Below, one piece after another: positions 1-15,609 of a stretch of DNA of 64,000 bases. The position numbers and the translations under genes are program-made. The stretch lies in NCBI GenBank assembly GCA_026936325.1, contig JAPTHN010000038.1:1240001-1304000 (forward strand), read 5' to 3'. Numbering within the stretch: position 1 is the stretch's first letter; each line of letters starts with the position of its first letter. This stretch comes from Platynereis dumerilii (Eukaryota; Annelida; Polychaeta; Phyllodocida; Nereididae). A model generated the notes under the pieces. It saw nothing but the letters and a program-made list of their open reading frames with translations, made no database searches and was not told the DNA's origin.

Positions 1-2027
1 CGTGACAAACGGTAGGTCTGAGATGATAACTATAGGTACTACATATATATTTAAATGATATTTTTGCTTCACTTATTCCTAGAGACAGTTCACACTTGGT
101 TTCCCATGGTTATCTTGCTGGTTCACTGACAGGTGCCAGGGTCAGCTCAGTGAGTAAATGAGACAAAATATTACATGCGAGGGAAATTTATTCAGTCGTA
201 ATTTAAATGACTCATGGCTTTGTGTACCCTGGATATTACACAGAAATGTACATTTTGTTCACTCTGAGTGATTTTGCTGAATTATTCAGCTGCTATTGCA
301 TGTATTGTATTAGAGTAAACAAAACAAATGATTTATAAACTACTGGGAAGTTGAAATTAAGTGTATACATTTGTTGTTTGCTATGAGTAATGAAAATAAT
401 TACAATGGTACATAAATTTGTCATTCAAACCCCCGTAATTATACAAGTTTTCTGAAATAGACAATACAGGAAGCAGGAATAACTCTTTAGAAATAATGTT
501 CAAAGTATACTCCAGGGTCCTTAATCCCACGACCACTTGATTTTTAGATGGACACCCATTTTTTGGCAGTAACTGAATGTCGCCAACAAAAATTACATAA
601 GTTTGGCTTGTGAACAATCAGCTAGACTTCATATTTTATGTTAGCTATTTTTTGCAATCCTATTGGCAGCTCAGTTCAGCAGGTCAGGACTTCAGGAAAT
701 GGACTTTGTAGTTCAATGAGCAATGAGTATCTGTTTTATAATCTAGATTGATCTCTTCATTATAAACCATAAATATAACTCTATACAACCAATTGATATC
801 AGCAGATCAGTCAGGGACAAAGCCAAAATCTATGGGTTGATTCCAATACAATGCGCAAGAAATAACTAAATAAGATTTTGTTTACAAACAAATATTGGGT
901 CAATTCTTGGATCAATAAATTCAAAAATACAACAGGTCAGGAATAATAAATCATTACAACTCCGTAAATTTCCAATTCAGACTTGGCAGACAATGACACT
1001 AAATTCCAAAGACCTATATAATACCATTTAAGCCAGTTTAAAAATTATCAGGCAGGCTAATTACCATAGGCGCCACCTTATTTAAAATTAAATAAACAAT
1101 AGGTGCAGAAACCTGTTTGCCAATTATTACTATTATTCATCAGATACGCACTTATTTCTACATATTTATGCCTATATATATATATCACACCTATGAAGTG
1201 AGTAAGCACCTGGAGTGTTGATAAACTTTGCTGTGTTATAATTTGGGATGCGCAGTTGAACTTGGGTGTATGAAGCAGCGTTCAACCACGTGCCACCGGA
1301 TTTGGCAATGGGCCAAATGAGAAGGAACCTCTCTAAATATAGGAGGGTAGTGCTCTCTACCACCTCTGCAGTATTGCCAGGCAGTGCTGCAGTCTTGCCA
1401 CATTCCTCCACTTCAATGCACTAATACACTGGGTGACCTGACAGCCTAATCTACTCCCTTCTAACACTTAAAATCTGTAATGTTAATTAGCAGCTGATCA
1501 GTTGCAGAAATAATGACGAGCTCTTGTTATTTAATAATAATTTTTTACATCCTATTTCATTTTATATCAATTCAATAAGTTGGGCTCCGAAAAAATCTGA
1601 ACAAATTATTCCAAAACTTTCATAAGTTCATAGCCAGAACTAATAACTAAATTAAAACTAATCATCTGCCAGAATATATCAAAATAACATTATCGTTTAT
1701 AATCATTAATTTATAATTTCCCATATTTTGGGTTTGCTGTGCACTGATAATTTTACCTGAGCAGTCTTGCACTCAAACACAGTGGGGAGTGAAGAGCTGG
1801 ATCCACTCAATGACCTCATGAGGTCATCATTTATGCAAATTAGCCATCACATAATATACAAGATCAACTCAGATCAAGTGCCAAAGACATTAAAAATATA
1901 GGTTTACAACTGCACTGAAACACACGATTAATTAAGCAAAACAACTGGTCCTGAGTTTTCATGGACCTGCAATTTTCTGACCTTCCAAATTTAGGAATTT
2001 AACAAAGCATAAAACTTGTTTACCATG
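1..2027 (-). other. Probable first intron of the UBALD-family gene, left part
   Basis: AT-rich sequence with no convincing coding exon on either strand. It lies downstream of the UBALD first exon (4374-4267, minus strand), so it is most likely intron. I looked on the minus strand for the conserved second UBALD exon, which in vertebrates begins TALSTFFQE, and did not find it; it probably lies left of position 1. Short open frames at 381-617 and 1172-1411 (minus) match nothing I know. Confidence 0.5.
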
Positions 2028-2037
2028 GCAAGGTCAG

Positions 2038-2308
2038 TTTTTGTTTGTTTGTTTGTGTTTTATGCCTCTGCAGCACCTTAGTGGGCTATATTGCGGCAGG
2101 CGATCGCCGTATGATGATGAGATGAGAAGACTGTGAGTCTGGAACATACCCTATTAATTCAGGGAGGCCCAGGGTCTTTCAGTTGCCCCAGCATAGAATA
2201 CTGGATACAACCCGCCTCCATTTAATGTCCCATGGGCTCGGACTAAAGTGAGTTCCCGGGTTGAGATTTGAACCCACGCCCTCAAAGCCAGTGGCCAAGC
2301 AGTCCATA
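2038..2308 (-). mobile_element. tRNA-derived SINE with target-site duplication
   Basis: Read on the minus strand the element starts near 2308 with a tRNA-like head. GGTTCAAATCTC resembles a pol III B box (consensus GGTTCGANTCC). It ends near 2038 in an ACAAACAAAC-type tail. The ten bases GCAAGGTCAG occur immediately on both sides (2028-2037 and 2309-2318), which fits a target-site duplication made by LINE-driven insertion. The body is about 270 bp and has no open frame. The SINE subfamily is not identified. Confidence 0.75.
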
Positions 2309-2615
2309 GCAAGGTCAGATTAGCAGTTTGCATTATTTGACTGTAGTTTCTTTTTATGGAATACAGGATTTAGCAAGACCTTACATTTCTTAAAGGCTCA
2401 TTGAGTTGTCTCAGTGAATACTTATAGATGTTTAATCAACTTTAATGTCCATATATATATAGGCCTACCTTTAAATAATGAGTCAAGACCTGAACAGCCT
2501 AAGTAAATATTTTATTTTAGCTACAACTATTTGCGACAGAATTATCACCATAAACTATTATATTTGATTAAAATTTATTAGACATCACCAAGATACTAAT
2601 ACCATTGGAAAAGCT

Positions 2616-2876
2616 GGTATCTAACTGACAGTTTTGCATGTTAGCACCCAGCTAGGGATTAACACTATTAATAACAGCAAACAAACAATCAGATTATTGT
2701 TTATTTTGCAAAAATTATAGATTAAAAGGTATAATAGAAGAAACGTATGATGTCTAAGTGAGTTAGATACCTCATTGTCGGATTCTAACATGCATTTTTG
2801 TCAGTTAGATCCCTCCCTCCGGTCGGGATCTAACTGACAAAAATGCATGTTAGAACCCTCCAAATCGGTATCTAAC
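2616..2876. repeat. Foldback element with a perfect 31 bp stem
   Basis: Positions 2783-2813 and 2825-2855 are perfect reverse complements separated by an 11 bp loop. The pairing continues outward less perfectly as GTTAGATACC (about 2762) against GGTATCTAAC (ending about 2876). A third copy of the arm lies at 2616-2648 in the same orientation as the right arm. This is typical of a small foldback or MITE-type DNA element. No open frame. Confidence 0.75.
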
Positions 2877-4640
<1,764 letters not shown>

Positions 4641-4689
4641 GTTTAATTCAGACGTCTTAATTGCAATCAAGCGAATGACCAAGTCTTCG

Positions 4690-6608
4690 GGCCAAGAAAT
4701 ATCTGCTATCATAAAATTTTTTGCACAACATTCCGATCATGAAATTAGCAATGTTATAAAAAATCTGAAGACTTCTAGTCCAGGTCATGATGAAATTAAT
4801 GCAAATGTAGTTAAAAAAACAAGTTCTCATATCATCGGAATTATTTCTCATTTAACTAATCTCTCATTAAGCCAAGGCCAATTTCCAAATGAACTTAAAA
4901 TTGCAAGAGTCACCCCCATATATAAAGCTAATGATCCGAGCCTTATAAATAATTACAGACCTGTATCTGTTTTAAGTGTATTTTCTAAAATATTTGAAAA
5001 AATCATGTATGTTAGACTTGATAAATTTATTAATGATAACAATTTGTTTTACCAATATCAATTTGGCTTCAGAGAAAAACATAATACTCTTTTAGCCTTA
5101 ACAGTTTTATTAGATAAAATAACAGATGCTTTCAATAAAAATAAAGTTATAGTTGGAATTTTTCTTGATTTCAAAAAGGCTTTCGACACCATTGACCACA
5201 ATATTTTGCTACAAAAATTAGAGAAATATGGCATCAGAGGAATTCCCTTATCTTGGTTAAAAAGTTATCTTTCTGATCGTAAACAGTATGTGATGTTTAA
5301 TAATTTCCAATCTTCTCATTTACCAATCACTTGTGGTGTGCCTCAAGGTTCAATTTTGGGACCTATTCTGTTTCTTTTATATATTAATGATTTACCTAAT
5401 GTCTCTTCAATTACTATTCCTCTTCTATTTGCTGATGACTCAAACCTTTTTTTTGAAGGAAAAAATTTTACTAATATCTATAATTCTATTAATACGGAAT
5501 TATCCAAAATTTATGAATGGATCCTTTCTAATAAATTATCTCTAAACATTGATAAAACAAACTTTATGCTCTTTAGACCGCGAAACAAAAAAATTGATAT
5601 AAACAATAATCTCATAATTAATAACAAAAATATATCTTTAGTTAATACAGTGAAATTTCTTGGTATTCATTTAGACTCTCATATTTCTTGGCAATGTCAT
5701 CTAAACTACATTAGAAAAAAAATATCTAAAGGTTATGGGATCATAAATAAAGTTAAAAAACTGTTTAACAAAAATACCTTAAATACACTTTATTACTGTT
5801 TTATTTATCCTTACTTAACATACTGCATAGAAATTTGGGGAAGCGCTGCTGCTGTTTATCTGGACCCTTTATTTAAGATACAAAAAAAATTTATTAGAAT
5901 TATTTCAAACTCCCATTATTTAGCCCATACAGCTGAATTATTCACTCAGTATTATATTCTTCCTTTATCCAAGTTATATGTTTATCATGTTCTCTTGTTT
6001 ATGTATAAGATTGACCATAAATTACTCCCGCCATTATTCTCAAATATGTTTTCCTATAATACATCTATACATAGGCACAATACTAGATCATTTAACAACT
6101 TCCATACTCCAAGCATGCGCTTAACTACATGTCAGAAATCTTTAAAATTTATGGGTGTTAAAATATGGAATTATTTCATTTCTTTGATCAGTAATTGCCT
6201 TGTTTTGAACTCATTTAAAAAAAAGACCAAACTATATTTAAATAATAATAACCTACCCGATTTTCTGTAAACTATTTCCTGTTTTGTTTTTGTTTTTATC
6301 ACCGGTACACTTCCTGAATATGTTGTCACTTATTATTAAACTTAATGTATGTATATCAAATAATATTAATCCTACAATTTGTTTTTATTTGTAGCCCTAG
6401 TCTTTTTGTTTTCTTTAAAAAAAAAATAACTTGTTGTTGCTGTTCTTGTTCTCCTTAATTGTATAATCAATTTATGTATTGTAATTGGGCAAAATATGTC
6501 CACCGGACATCTGCCCCCAGATGTAACTGTTATTTTTATTGTTTCAATACATACATGTATCCTGTTTACATTTGGAATAAATTGAATTGAATTGAAAAAA
6601 AAAAAAAT
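4690..6608 (+). mobile_element. 5'-truncated non-LTR retrotransposon (LINE), CR1/L2-like Jockey group
   Basis: An uninterrupted frame ending at 6270 encodes a reverse transcriptase. Its blocks appear in order: YRPVSVLSVFSKIFEK, GFREKHNT, LDFKKAFDTIDH, GVPQGSILGPILFLLYINDL and the catalytic FADD at 5428-5439. The C-terminal part contains TVKFLGIHLD. The endonuclease domain and ORF1 are absent, so the copy is 5' truncated inside the RT-coding region. The 5' boundary is only approximate (4640-4720), and the open frame runs on upstream into host sequence as far as 4510. After the stop there is an untranslated tail, TTGAA repeats (about 6580-6595) and an A-run to 6608. The intact frame suggests recent insertion. 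I could not identify the target-site duplication. Confidence 0.9.
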
Positions 6609-6787
6609 TGAAAAGATCATTTCCTAAACACCATTTAAATGGAATCACCAAACACAAACCAAACTTGCGCTCTACGTCATCAAATTGTGTGTAGTTGCTG
6701 AAAGGTTGCCATTTACTGATAGTTGAGTGGAAAGGATCTAAAATGTGGCCGTTTTGTGAGTGATTCGGATCACCAATTGCTCTGAAG
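6609..6787 (+). other. MGRN1 5' leader sequence next to the start codon
   Basis: These 179 bases lie between the LINE tail and the MGRN1 ATG and probably contain 5' UTR. Whether the LINE sits in a 5' UTR intron, inside the UTR or upstream of a second start site cannot be told from the sequence. No strong acceptor is obvious directly before the ATG. Confidence 0.4.
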
Positions 6788-9700
6788 ATGGGTGCTTTCA
6801 CTAGCCGGATGAGTACTGGGGTGGAGGAAGTGGATTATTCCACGACCAGTGCCTACAGATACCCTCCAAAATCTGGTGAGAAAGTTGGGAAGTGCAAGAA
6901 AAAATGACAAAATGACGTTATTTTGTGTATTTACATTGTGTATTGCCACTATTGCCAGTATTGGGTTTATTATGAGATTGTGTTTGTAAATAAATTAAAT
7001 TCTCTGAAGTGTGGTTAAAGAGCTGTCAAAAAATCACAACAGCAGTAAGGCATTTTCTGAATGATTTTCACCACTTGACACTTCTCTGTCAAATTCCTCA
7101 ACAGCAGTCAGCACTAGTAGGACTACCCAATAACAACAGTCAAAATACATAGTGAACATACTTGACAATAAATGTTGATTTAAACATTAATTCTGTTAAT
7201 ATTAATGCCACAAACAACTTCCAAGTCTTGTCACTATCATAACAACACTTCAGGGCATTAGCCTATTACCATGGTAAGATGGTTGTTTTGTGTTTTACAC
7301 TTGTTGACTGGCACTGTAAAGACCAAAAAGAGTTTCTCGTTCATGAGACTAATTGAAGTATATCGTTATCGTTTGTTGAATTTCAGGTTGTTACTTCGGA
7401 AGCTACTTTATCATGGGAGGGGAACGTTTCGACACTACTCAGCCAGAAGCGTACCTCTTCGGAGAAAACCAGGATCTCAACTTCCTTGGCAACCGACCAA
7501 TGCCGGTGCGTGCTTAAAATCTGTGTAGAAAATGACAAACACTTTGAAATGTCCACCAATGAAGGCTTGTTAAAAAGTGATTTCAAAATCACCTGAATTA
7601 TGTGGGCCGGTAAGGTTTCTGGCGGGCCGGTAAACCTGAGTCTTTACTGGCACGCATGCCTAGTGATAGGTCAGAGCGAGTTTTAAAGGTTGCTTTTGAT
7701 ATAAGATGAGACATGTTGTGAATATGTCTAAAAAGTCCACAAAGATATAGATATTATCTCTATTCTCACATGTGTGTCATATTTTGACTCCTTGATCTAA
7801 TTTCAGTTTCCATACCCGGCACCCCAGGCCAATGAACCAACAAAAACATTAAAGAGTTTAGTGAACATCAGAAAGGACTCCCTCAGATTTATCAAGTGAG
7901 TGCATCGCAATGAACTAATAGAAGATTTTTTGATATTTGATTTGATTTATTCAACAAATTCATCAGTGCATACACAACGAATGTGCGACATTCTGTGAAA
8001 TAACCAGAAATGGCCTAATAAAGTGGGAATGAAGTACATACAGGTTTCATGGAGGTTATGATTTATAATCAACAATGATCAAGAGAACACAAGAGTTGTT
8101 AGTATTTGTGTGACAGTTGGATTAAAATTTTTCAGAATTTCTTATATTGCAGAGAATTGGTTGATAGTGATTTATTTATTATCCATCCAATAACTATGTA
8201 TCCTTCAATTTTTTCTCCTAAGACCGACAGCATGATGTCATGCTGGTTCAGGATGGCTATTGGTCTGGCAGCTCTGTGTGATGTGCAGCTGGAGAGCTTG
8301 ACATCATGCTTACAAGCGAATCAAATTGGCTGGTATAATTAGCAACAACAAACAGTTAAAGCAAATCCTTAACAGTTCCATGTCAATGGAATTTTGTTGG
8401 TTTTTGTTATTCATTGCACCTGAGTATCCAAACAGTTGGTCAAGTTTCAGTTATAGTTTTGGGTTCCTGGTGATTGAGCATGGCGAAACACTGCATTGAC
8501 AGTCTAGGTGGGATTCAACCAGCTGTGAGATTTGGTGCAAGTCTTGTTTGTGTTTTACAGCTATTCACTAAACTCCTCCCCAAGCTTGGTGACATGCATT
8601 CAGTTGATGCACATTGAGAACAGATATTGGGATCAGATGTTCTCTGTTAAATATTATAAAACCTTCCCGTTCCTCATCTTCTTCCAATAAGATTTCAAAT
8701 CATGCCTCCCTGGCATAACATGGCATGCTTTGAATATCCATGTATGCCATAGACTAAATGATGATAATAACACTGGAGCCTTCACAATGATAATTAAGTA
8801 TAATTTAATAGAAACTGCTTGATGTCATGTTATTGACTCTCCCGACCAATGAGATTGTACATATAGCTTGACATCACCAAAAAAGCCTTGCATGACATAT
8901 AGCTTTCTACTCACACCTCAACTGACCAATAGTCACACAGTCTCAGCATGACATCAAGCTTTCAGTCTATGAAAAAAATTGAAGGATACATAGTTATTGG
9001 ATGGATAATAATTTAAAGCTAATTGTTCCTAATTTCGTAATTTGACAATTTTCAGGGTTGTAGATGAAGAAGTGGGAGCTACGAAGCCAGAGGGTCAAGG
9101 GGAGCAGGCATCCTCTACCAAGTACAACATTGAGTTCACATTTGACACAGATGTCAGGGTGGCCATCACCATCTACTACTTTGCCACTGAGGAGATATCT
9201 AACGGCCAAGCCATGTAAGTTTCATATTGAATTTAAATGGTAGTTGTTACTCTGTTTATTTTTTAAAAACAATCTGCTAGACATCTTTTTTTTTAGGGTT
9301 TACATTTTTTGCAAGAATGCAAGATATGAATGGAAGTATTTGAAATACAATGTGAGTTGGCATTGAATTGTGTTGTATATTACATATTAAATTGTCACCC
9401 GCCGCAATGCGGGGATGTCCTAACTAGTCAATAAATGTCATCTTTTCTTGATAGATATAATCCAAAAGATGCATCCATGAATTCAGAAACGTACCACTAC
9501 AAACGTGGAGCCAATCAGACGTTCAGCCAAACAACTCATATTCTTGACCCTAGCCGCTTTTCTGAGGAGGAGGTGTGTTTGAAAATTCTTATTTCATTGA
9601 CTCAAGTTTTGGGCTTTTTTAGGTGTCAAACAGCTGACTGAAAAATTAATGTACTTATCTAAACATTTAAAAATTCTAGCACTTAGGCCTGTAAAATCTT

Positions 9701-12700
9701 GAGTATTAAAAAAAAAAAAATCCATACTATATATATATATACTAACTGTACTGGAATATCGTTGAATTCAGGAGATTTGTACACCTGTCTGCAGCTTCAA
9801 TGTACCAATTGCATTACCAAATCTATATCAATCTTCAATTGTTTTTCCAGTGGCAGTATAACCCGGACAAAGAGCTGATCCCTGTGGTGATCCACTGCGT
9901 TGTGGAGGATGAACCAGAACACAACGGACATTCACACATCACATTTGCGGTGGTGGAGAAATCCACTGAGCCAGGATACAGCCTCAAGCCTCTGAAGCAG
10001 AAGCAGATGGTGGACGGCCTGTGCTACTTGCTGCAGGAGATCTACGGCATCGAGAACAAGAATTCAGATAGGGGAAAGGTGCGTGGCTTGAGGAATGATA
10101 CTGCTGATGAAATTATGGCCTATCAGCTGTTATAAGATAATGTTGGCTTGACTCGTTTATGCCGTGTGTGAGAAACATTCTCTCTAAATTTAAACTCGCT
10201 GGATCATACTGTGCTCAAATCGCATGACACATCAATTACAGAAGTCAGAATGGGTCGCTAGTCACTTAAATACATGGTTTTAAAGAGCATGGTTTTCATT
10301 AGAACTGGTATTTGCTAATTTTGTCTAGTTTGAATGTCAACATTATTGTAACCACAGAGGAATATATTGCTCTGTGCTGTGATGTCAGAGATTATATCAT
10401 GAAAAAGAAGGTCTATTTTCATGTTTAAACTTCGACATCATGGTTCTCTGATAGATATGCTGATACTGACAGATGGGTATGTCTGCATGCTCATCACATT
10501 GGGGGCTAATGAACTGTAAAAATGATTTTTCTGTGTGTCCTGATATGTCATTTTGTTTCGTGTGTCATTAATAAATGATTGAAGTTCTAAATGTTCTTTT
10601 CTTTCTCCTTGTTTCTTGTAGGCGCAAGACGACGATATAGACGACAATGGGTCTGAGTGTGTGATCTGCATGTCGGACATCAGAGACACCCTGATCCTGC
10701 CCTGTCGCCACTTGTGTCTGTGTAACTGCTGTGCGGACTCCTTGCGCTACCAAGCCAACAACTGTCCCATCTGCCGAGCTCCGTTCAGGGCATTGCTTCA
10801 GATCAGGGCCATGAGGAAGAAGCTGCCGGGGATGCCTCCTCAGTCCACTATTCCAGTAAGTATACACCCATATCATAAATACAGGACATAAAGCCATATT
10901 AGATATGTACGGGAATGTATCCATCAGACATCGTCGGTATATGGTACTTTTTTCATAATATTTAGTATGTTTAGCTTTGCCTAAGTTAGGCAGTCTTTGC
11001 GAAGATTGCCAGTCCGAAGGACCTGTCCGGCAGATTTTCAACTGGTCCGGCAGTCCAAAAATTGTAATTGGATGCATGTTAAAATTTCTTGAAATAGCCA
11101 AGATATCCATTTCAGTCCGGCAAGGGATTTTGGATCTTCACAAAGACTGAAGTTTGGTATGTCTTAATTAGAGCGTGAGGCTAAAACTTGCCCTTTGACT
11201 AGCCAAGAATGATTTTAAAAGTTTGATATTTATGACATACTAGGGGCGTTCAGAAAGTTCGAGGCTTTTTTTCATATGGATACTTATTTTCAATCTAGAA
11301 CTATGAATTTTTCACAGGATAAAATTCTGACAGCATATTTGGAATGGATTTCCAAAATTTTGGACAATTTGGACATTTTTAAGTCATTCTGTGGTTGCCA
11401 TGGAAACTGAAAGTTCAGCTTCTTGGGGCAGGTAATACTGAAACCAAGAATGCCAAGAAATTGTGACTGTGAGAGACTTCTCTCTGTCACTTGTATTAGT
11501 GAGATTGACAATATTTGACACAAGAAATATGGTATTAGCTTCTAAATATGCTTTCAAGCACACCAAATGAGTGTATTCTTACACTGAACTCATGTAGGAA
11601 AGCACTCCTGCATGCCAGATTTGGCGAGGGAAATTCAGGAGGCAAAGGTGTGTTTCCCTGACTACATAAGGACTTGTAAAAGCATGGATTCACTGGTATG
11701 AACAAGAGACCAAAATGTACAGCATTATCCATCCCAGCTATTCCTGTGATATGTTGCATTACATTAGTCCTGGTTTTCCCTTACTTTAGTCCATGTTTTC
11801 CCTTACTTTAGTCCATGGGGGCTATAGTCTGTTTCAGGTACTGGAAAAGAAAAGGCTTTGGATGACCGAAATTCTTTCACAGAACTTTGTTTGGAGGACT
11901 TTAAGGAACATTTACTTCAATGGGTCAGGTGTATGAATCAATGCTTTTGGTGAGCTTGGGAGTATTTTTTAAGGCTAATATTATATTTCTTGTGTCAAAT
12001 ATTGTCAATCCCACTAATGCAAGTGATAGAGAGAGGTCTCTCACAGCCAAAATTCATTGGCTTTAGTGGTTTCAGTACTATCTGCCCCAAGAAGCTGAAC
12101 TTTCAGTTTCCATGGCAACCACTGAATGACTTAAAAACATCTAAATTGTCCGAAATTTTGGAAACCCAATCCAAATATGTTGAATTTTATCCCGTGAAAA
12201 AAATTCATAGTTCTAGATTGAAAATAAGTGTCCATATAAAAAAAAGCCTCGAACTTTCTGAACGCCCCTCGTATGTATACATACAACAAGAAATCTGTAC
12301 ATTATGTTCAAATATTGCAGTAAATCTGCTTTAAATTGTAAACCAATAATATTTTTATGGTTTTTGAATGCATAGAGATTGCTTTTAGAATACACATTGA
12401 ATTTCATTGATTTGCAATTATTATAGCATAATTTCTGCTTTCTTTCTTATTTTTAATTGTTCTGATGTGTCCTTTCAGAGTGTAGATGGAGATGAGAATC
12501 CCTTATCCCAAGAAGGAGTTCCTCCTGGCTACGAAGCTGTCTCTTTATTAGAAGCCTTGAACGGACCCAGTAACATCAGCTCTGCTCCCAACAACAACCC
12601 ACATCAAGATGGTATTTATCAATATTTTGCAATGATGTTGTCACGAAAATTACTTTCTGTATCATCCTAATATAGAAATGTTCAGTCTAGGCAGCTTAAG

Positions 12701-15575
12701 AGTCATTGTCAGAGAAAACTGCAGATTTTGAGAAAAAAGTGGCACGGGGTGGTCGACCAAATTCCGCGATACTTGGCTCATTTTACCCCTATAGGTAACT
12801 AAATTCCATGGTACGGTAATTTTCTTAATATATCGCCTGGTTGCCATGGCAACCCAGATTGACGATTTTGACAGATTCTGGCCGATTTGCACTTTTCAGC
12901 TTTGAAATTTAGGTAATGTTTGAAAATTCCCAGCGGCCAAGCTATTAAACATAGAAGGTTGAAATTTTAGGTAAATTACGTTTAGGAGTTGTACTTTACG
13001 CATAGCTTTTCACTTTTGCTATATCTCTTGCAGGTTTCATTTTATTCCACTTTGAAATATGCTAAAATCCCGTTTTTTTAGTTTTGTGGTAAAAAAGGAA
13101 AATAGCTCACCTTTGATTCAATATTACTGGCTTGAGCATCCCTCTCATAAAAAAGTGGATATACTGGTGAATAGAGCTACTTTAGTACATCAAAAAGCAA
13201 AAATAAAATCGTGGTGCAATTCATAAACTAATTTGTGAGATGTGAATAAGTAAACCTTGTTTTCATGAAATGCAAAAGTACCATAACTTTAACAAATTAC
13301 CAATACACGGAAAATGGTTTGAAATGAAAGTCTATAGTCCTGGAAAATACTAGAAAACATTGCCTTTACAATGAGGGTATATAGGAGCCAATTGTGGGAA
13401 TATAAATGGTCTTACAGAACCCTCAAAGTTGGCCCTGCATCACAATTTTCAGATGCCGCTGAAATGTGACGTCATCCTGCTGGGCAGAGATTATGAGAGT
13501 AACTATAACAAAATGGAATCTGTTTTTAGCTTAATAATTCAGCTCTCAATTATCTGATCATTTTCAAAGTTTCAGAAGTTGTTGAAAACAATATTCTGGA
13601 TATTTTTCTTAACATGGCATAATTTTCTGAGTAATAAATCCGATTTGAGGGAGGTTTTTGTGAACAAAAGTCGGAAAAATGAGTGAAAATGCACAAATAT
13701 AATTATCATGTATCATGTTGTGGTTAGAGCTCAATTTCTGAATGCAGGATTAGCTCTGTATACAAAGCTATATATGAAAGCATTCAGGTGTAAAAATAAG
13801 ACCATGTCTAACTATTTATAAGTAAATGAAATATCATTCTTAGGCATTGGTGACAAGGTATCAGCAGAGTAGGGTTGAATTTCCATTCCATCCTATTTCT
13901 ACTTAAATTGCTTGAAAATACAACACATGTAGTACTGCCACAGAAGCACGATAAATTTAGGGTGCAGCAACTTTTAAGTAATGCAATAATGTTGTAAATT
14001 CAATTTTGTACAAGTTGATATAGGTTTCGCCCTGTAGGACAACTATTTCCATGGGAAAACAACATCTGACACATGTGTAGTCAATGTTTGTCTGCATAAA
14101 TCGGCCTGACAATACTAGAGCCAAGGAGGGTAAATCCATCCAATTTTGGATAAAGCTGTATTTCCTGGAAAATTGGAATAGGTACAAAATATTATTTAGT
14201 CCATTGGATGGGCACATTCCTTCTATAATTTCATGCCAAAAAGAAAACTATTCATACGGTGTTGCGGAAACCATGAACAAAAATTGAAAGTTAGTGCACC
14301 TAAATCTCTCAACCCTGCTGGTAAACCTGTCCTGTTAGGATTTATCATACTTGACTCCGTAAGAAGTCAAAACGTTTTACTTAGGTACCCTATTCTTAGC
14401 ATTACATGCCTGGTGGGCAGATGTAACGATGAGATGGCGAATTATAGTTTTTTGCATTAAAAACTTCAGGTAAGTCCAATTTTTGATGATGGAATTTTGA
14501 TTAAAATTTTATCAAGTGGCATGCTTTTAATAAAGAAAATACGGAAAATGTCAAATGCTTTGTATATTTATAAGATTAACTGAAAAAAAAAAGTTTGTTT
14601 TGCACATGAAAAAAAGAAAATATTAGCTTCAATCTGTAGCTGGGAAACTGTAATGTTACAATTACGATTAAAATGTTTGTCACTGGGTTATAAAAAAAAA
14701 GTTTGTCGTCACTTTTTGTGAGAAAAACCAGTTTGTTCCAGGGAGTAAAATCCAGAGCCTTGTCTGACTGTCATAATATTGGTGACCCCTAAGACTTCAT
14801 TTTGGTGCACTGTTAGGTTAGTATTATGGTATCCCTTTGCTTTGTCGCTCACCTATGAAGCAGTGAGATGCCATAAAAATCACTTTATAAAATAAATTAT
14901 TATTATGATAAAAATGTATTTGTTACCTTTTCTTAAAAAGGTAACCTAAGGAGATGGGTGCAAAAAAGGGGCTGCTATAGTGATGTTACAGAGCCTCACT
15001 CTCAGTTTGGTTGAGGTTACTGGTGTGGAAATTTCCCAGTGCCAGCACAAGGATGGATTTTAAATACTGATCATAAATACATTAAAAGATTAATTTGTGA
15101 AATTTTAATTCTTGCACCAAATCTTGCAGTTGGAAATATCCCAGTGCCAGCACAATGATGGATTTTAGATATTGGACATACACATATAGTCATATATATA
15201 TTCACAAATGATGACTTTCAGCCCGTTTTGGTGAATACACAGCTATTTATCAAAACATTATGTGAAACATATTTCTCTATTCAGCACTCAATGATTTTAT
15301 ACTAGGTTATGTCCAAAGGTGTCTCCAAGTCAATTGGCAAAAAACATTTTTGTCCTGAGGAATGTCAGCAAACGAAAAATGGGCAAAAACATGAAATTTC
15401 ATGTGATGTTAAAAAATCTGTGACCAACCCCATTTCAAAATTGTGAATAGTGAGTGCACTACAGCTTCCAATTTCAAAATAGTTGATATGACTTCATATA
15501 TTTATAATATGCCTTTATTATTATAATCCCCCGCCGCTTGCGGGCGGGGGATTATATTGATATTCTTCGATTACC

Positions 15576-15609
<34 letters not shown>

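Noticed and set aside
2250-2308. tRNA gene on the minus strand
   Set aside because: A B-box-like word is present but the sequence does not fold into a full tRNA and is the head of a SINE with a tail and target duplication.
10568-11110. 180-codon minus-strand frame
   Set aside because: It overlaps the antisense of the MGRN1 RING exon (10622-10855), whose sense reading is unambiguous.
11240-12271. Coding mariner transposase
   Set aside because: Only short broken frames are present in either copy; the resemblance to a transposase C-terminus near 43110-43200 is too brief to call a gene.
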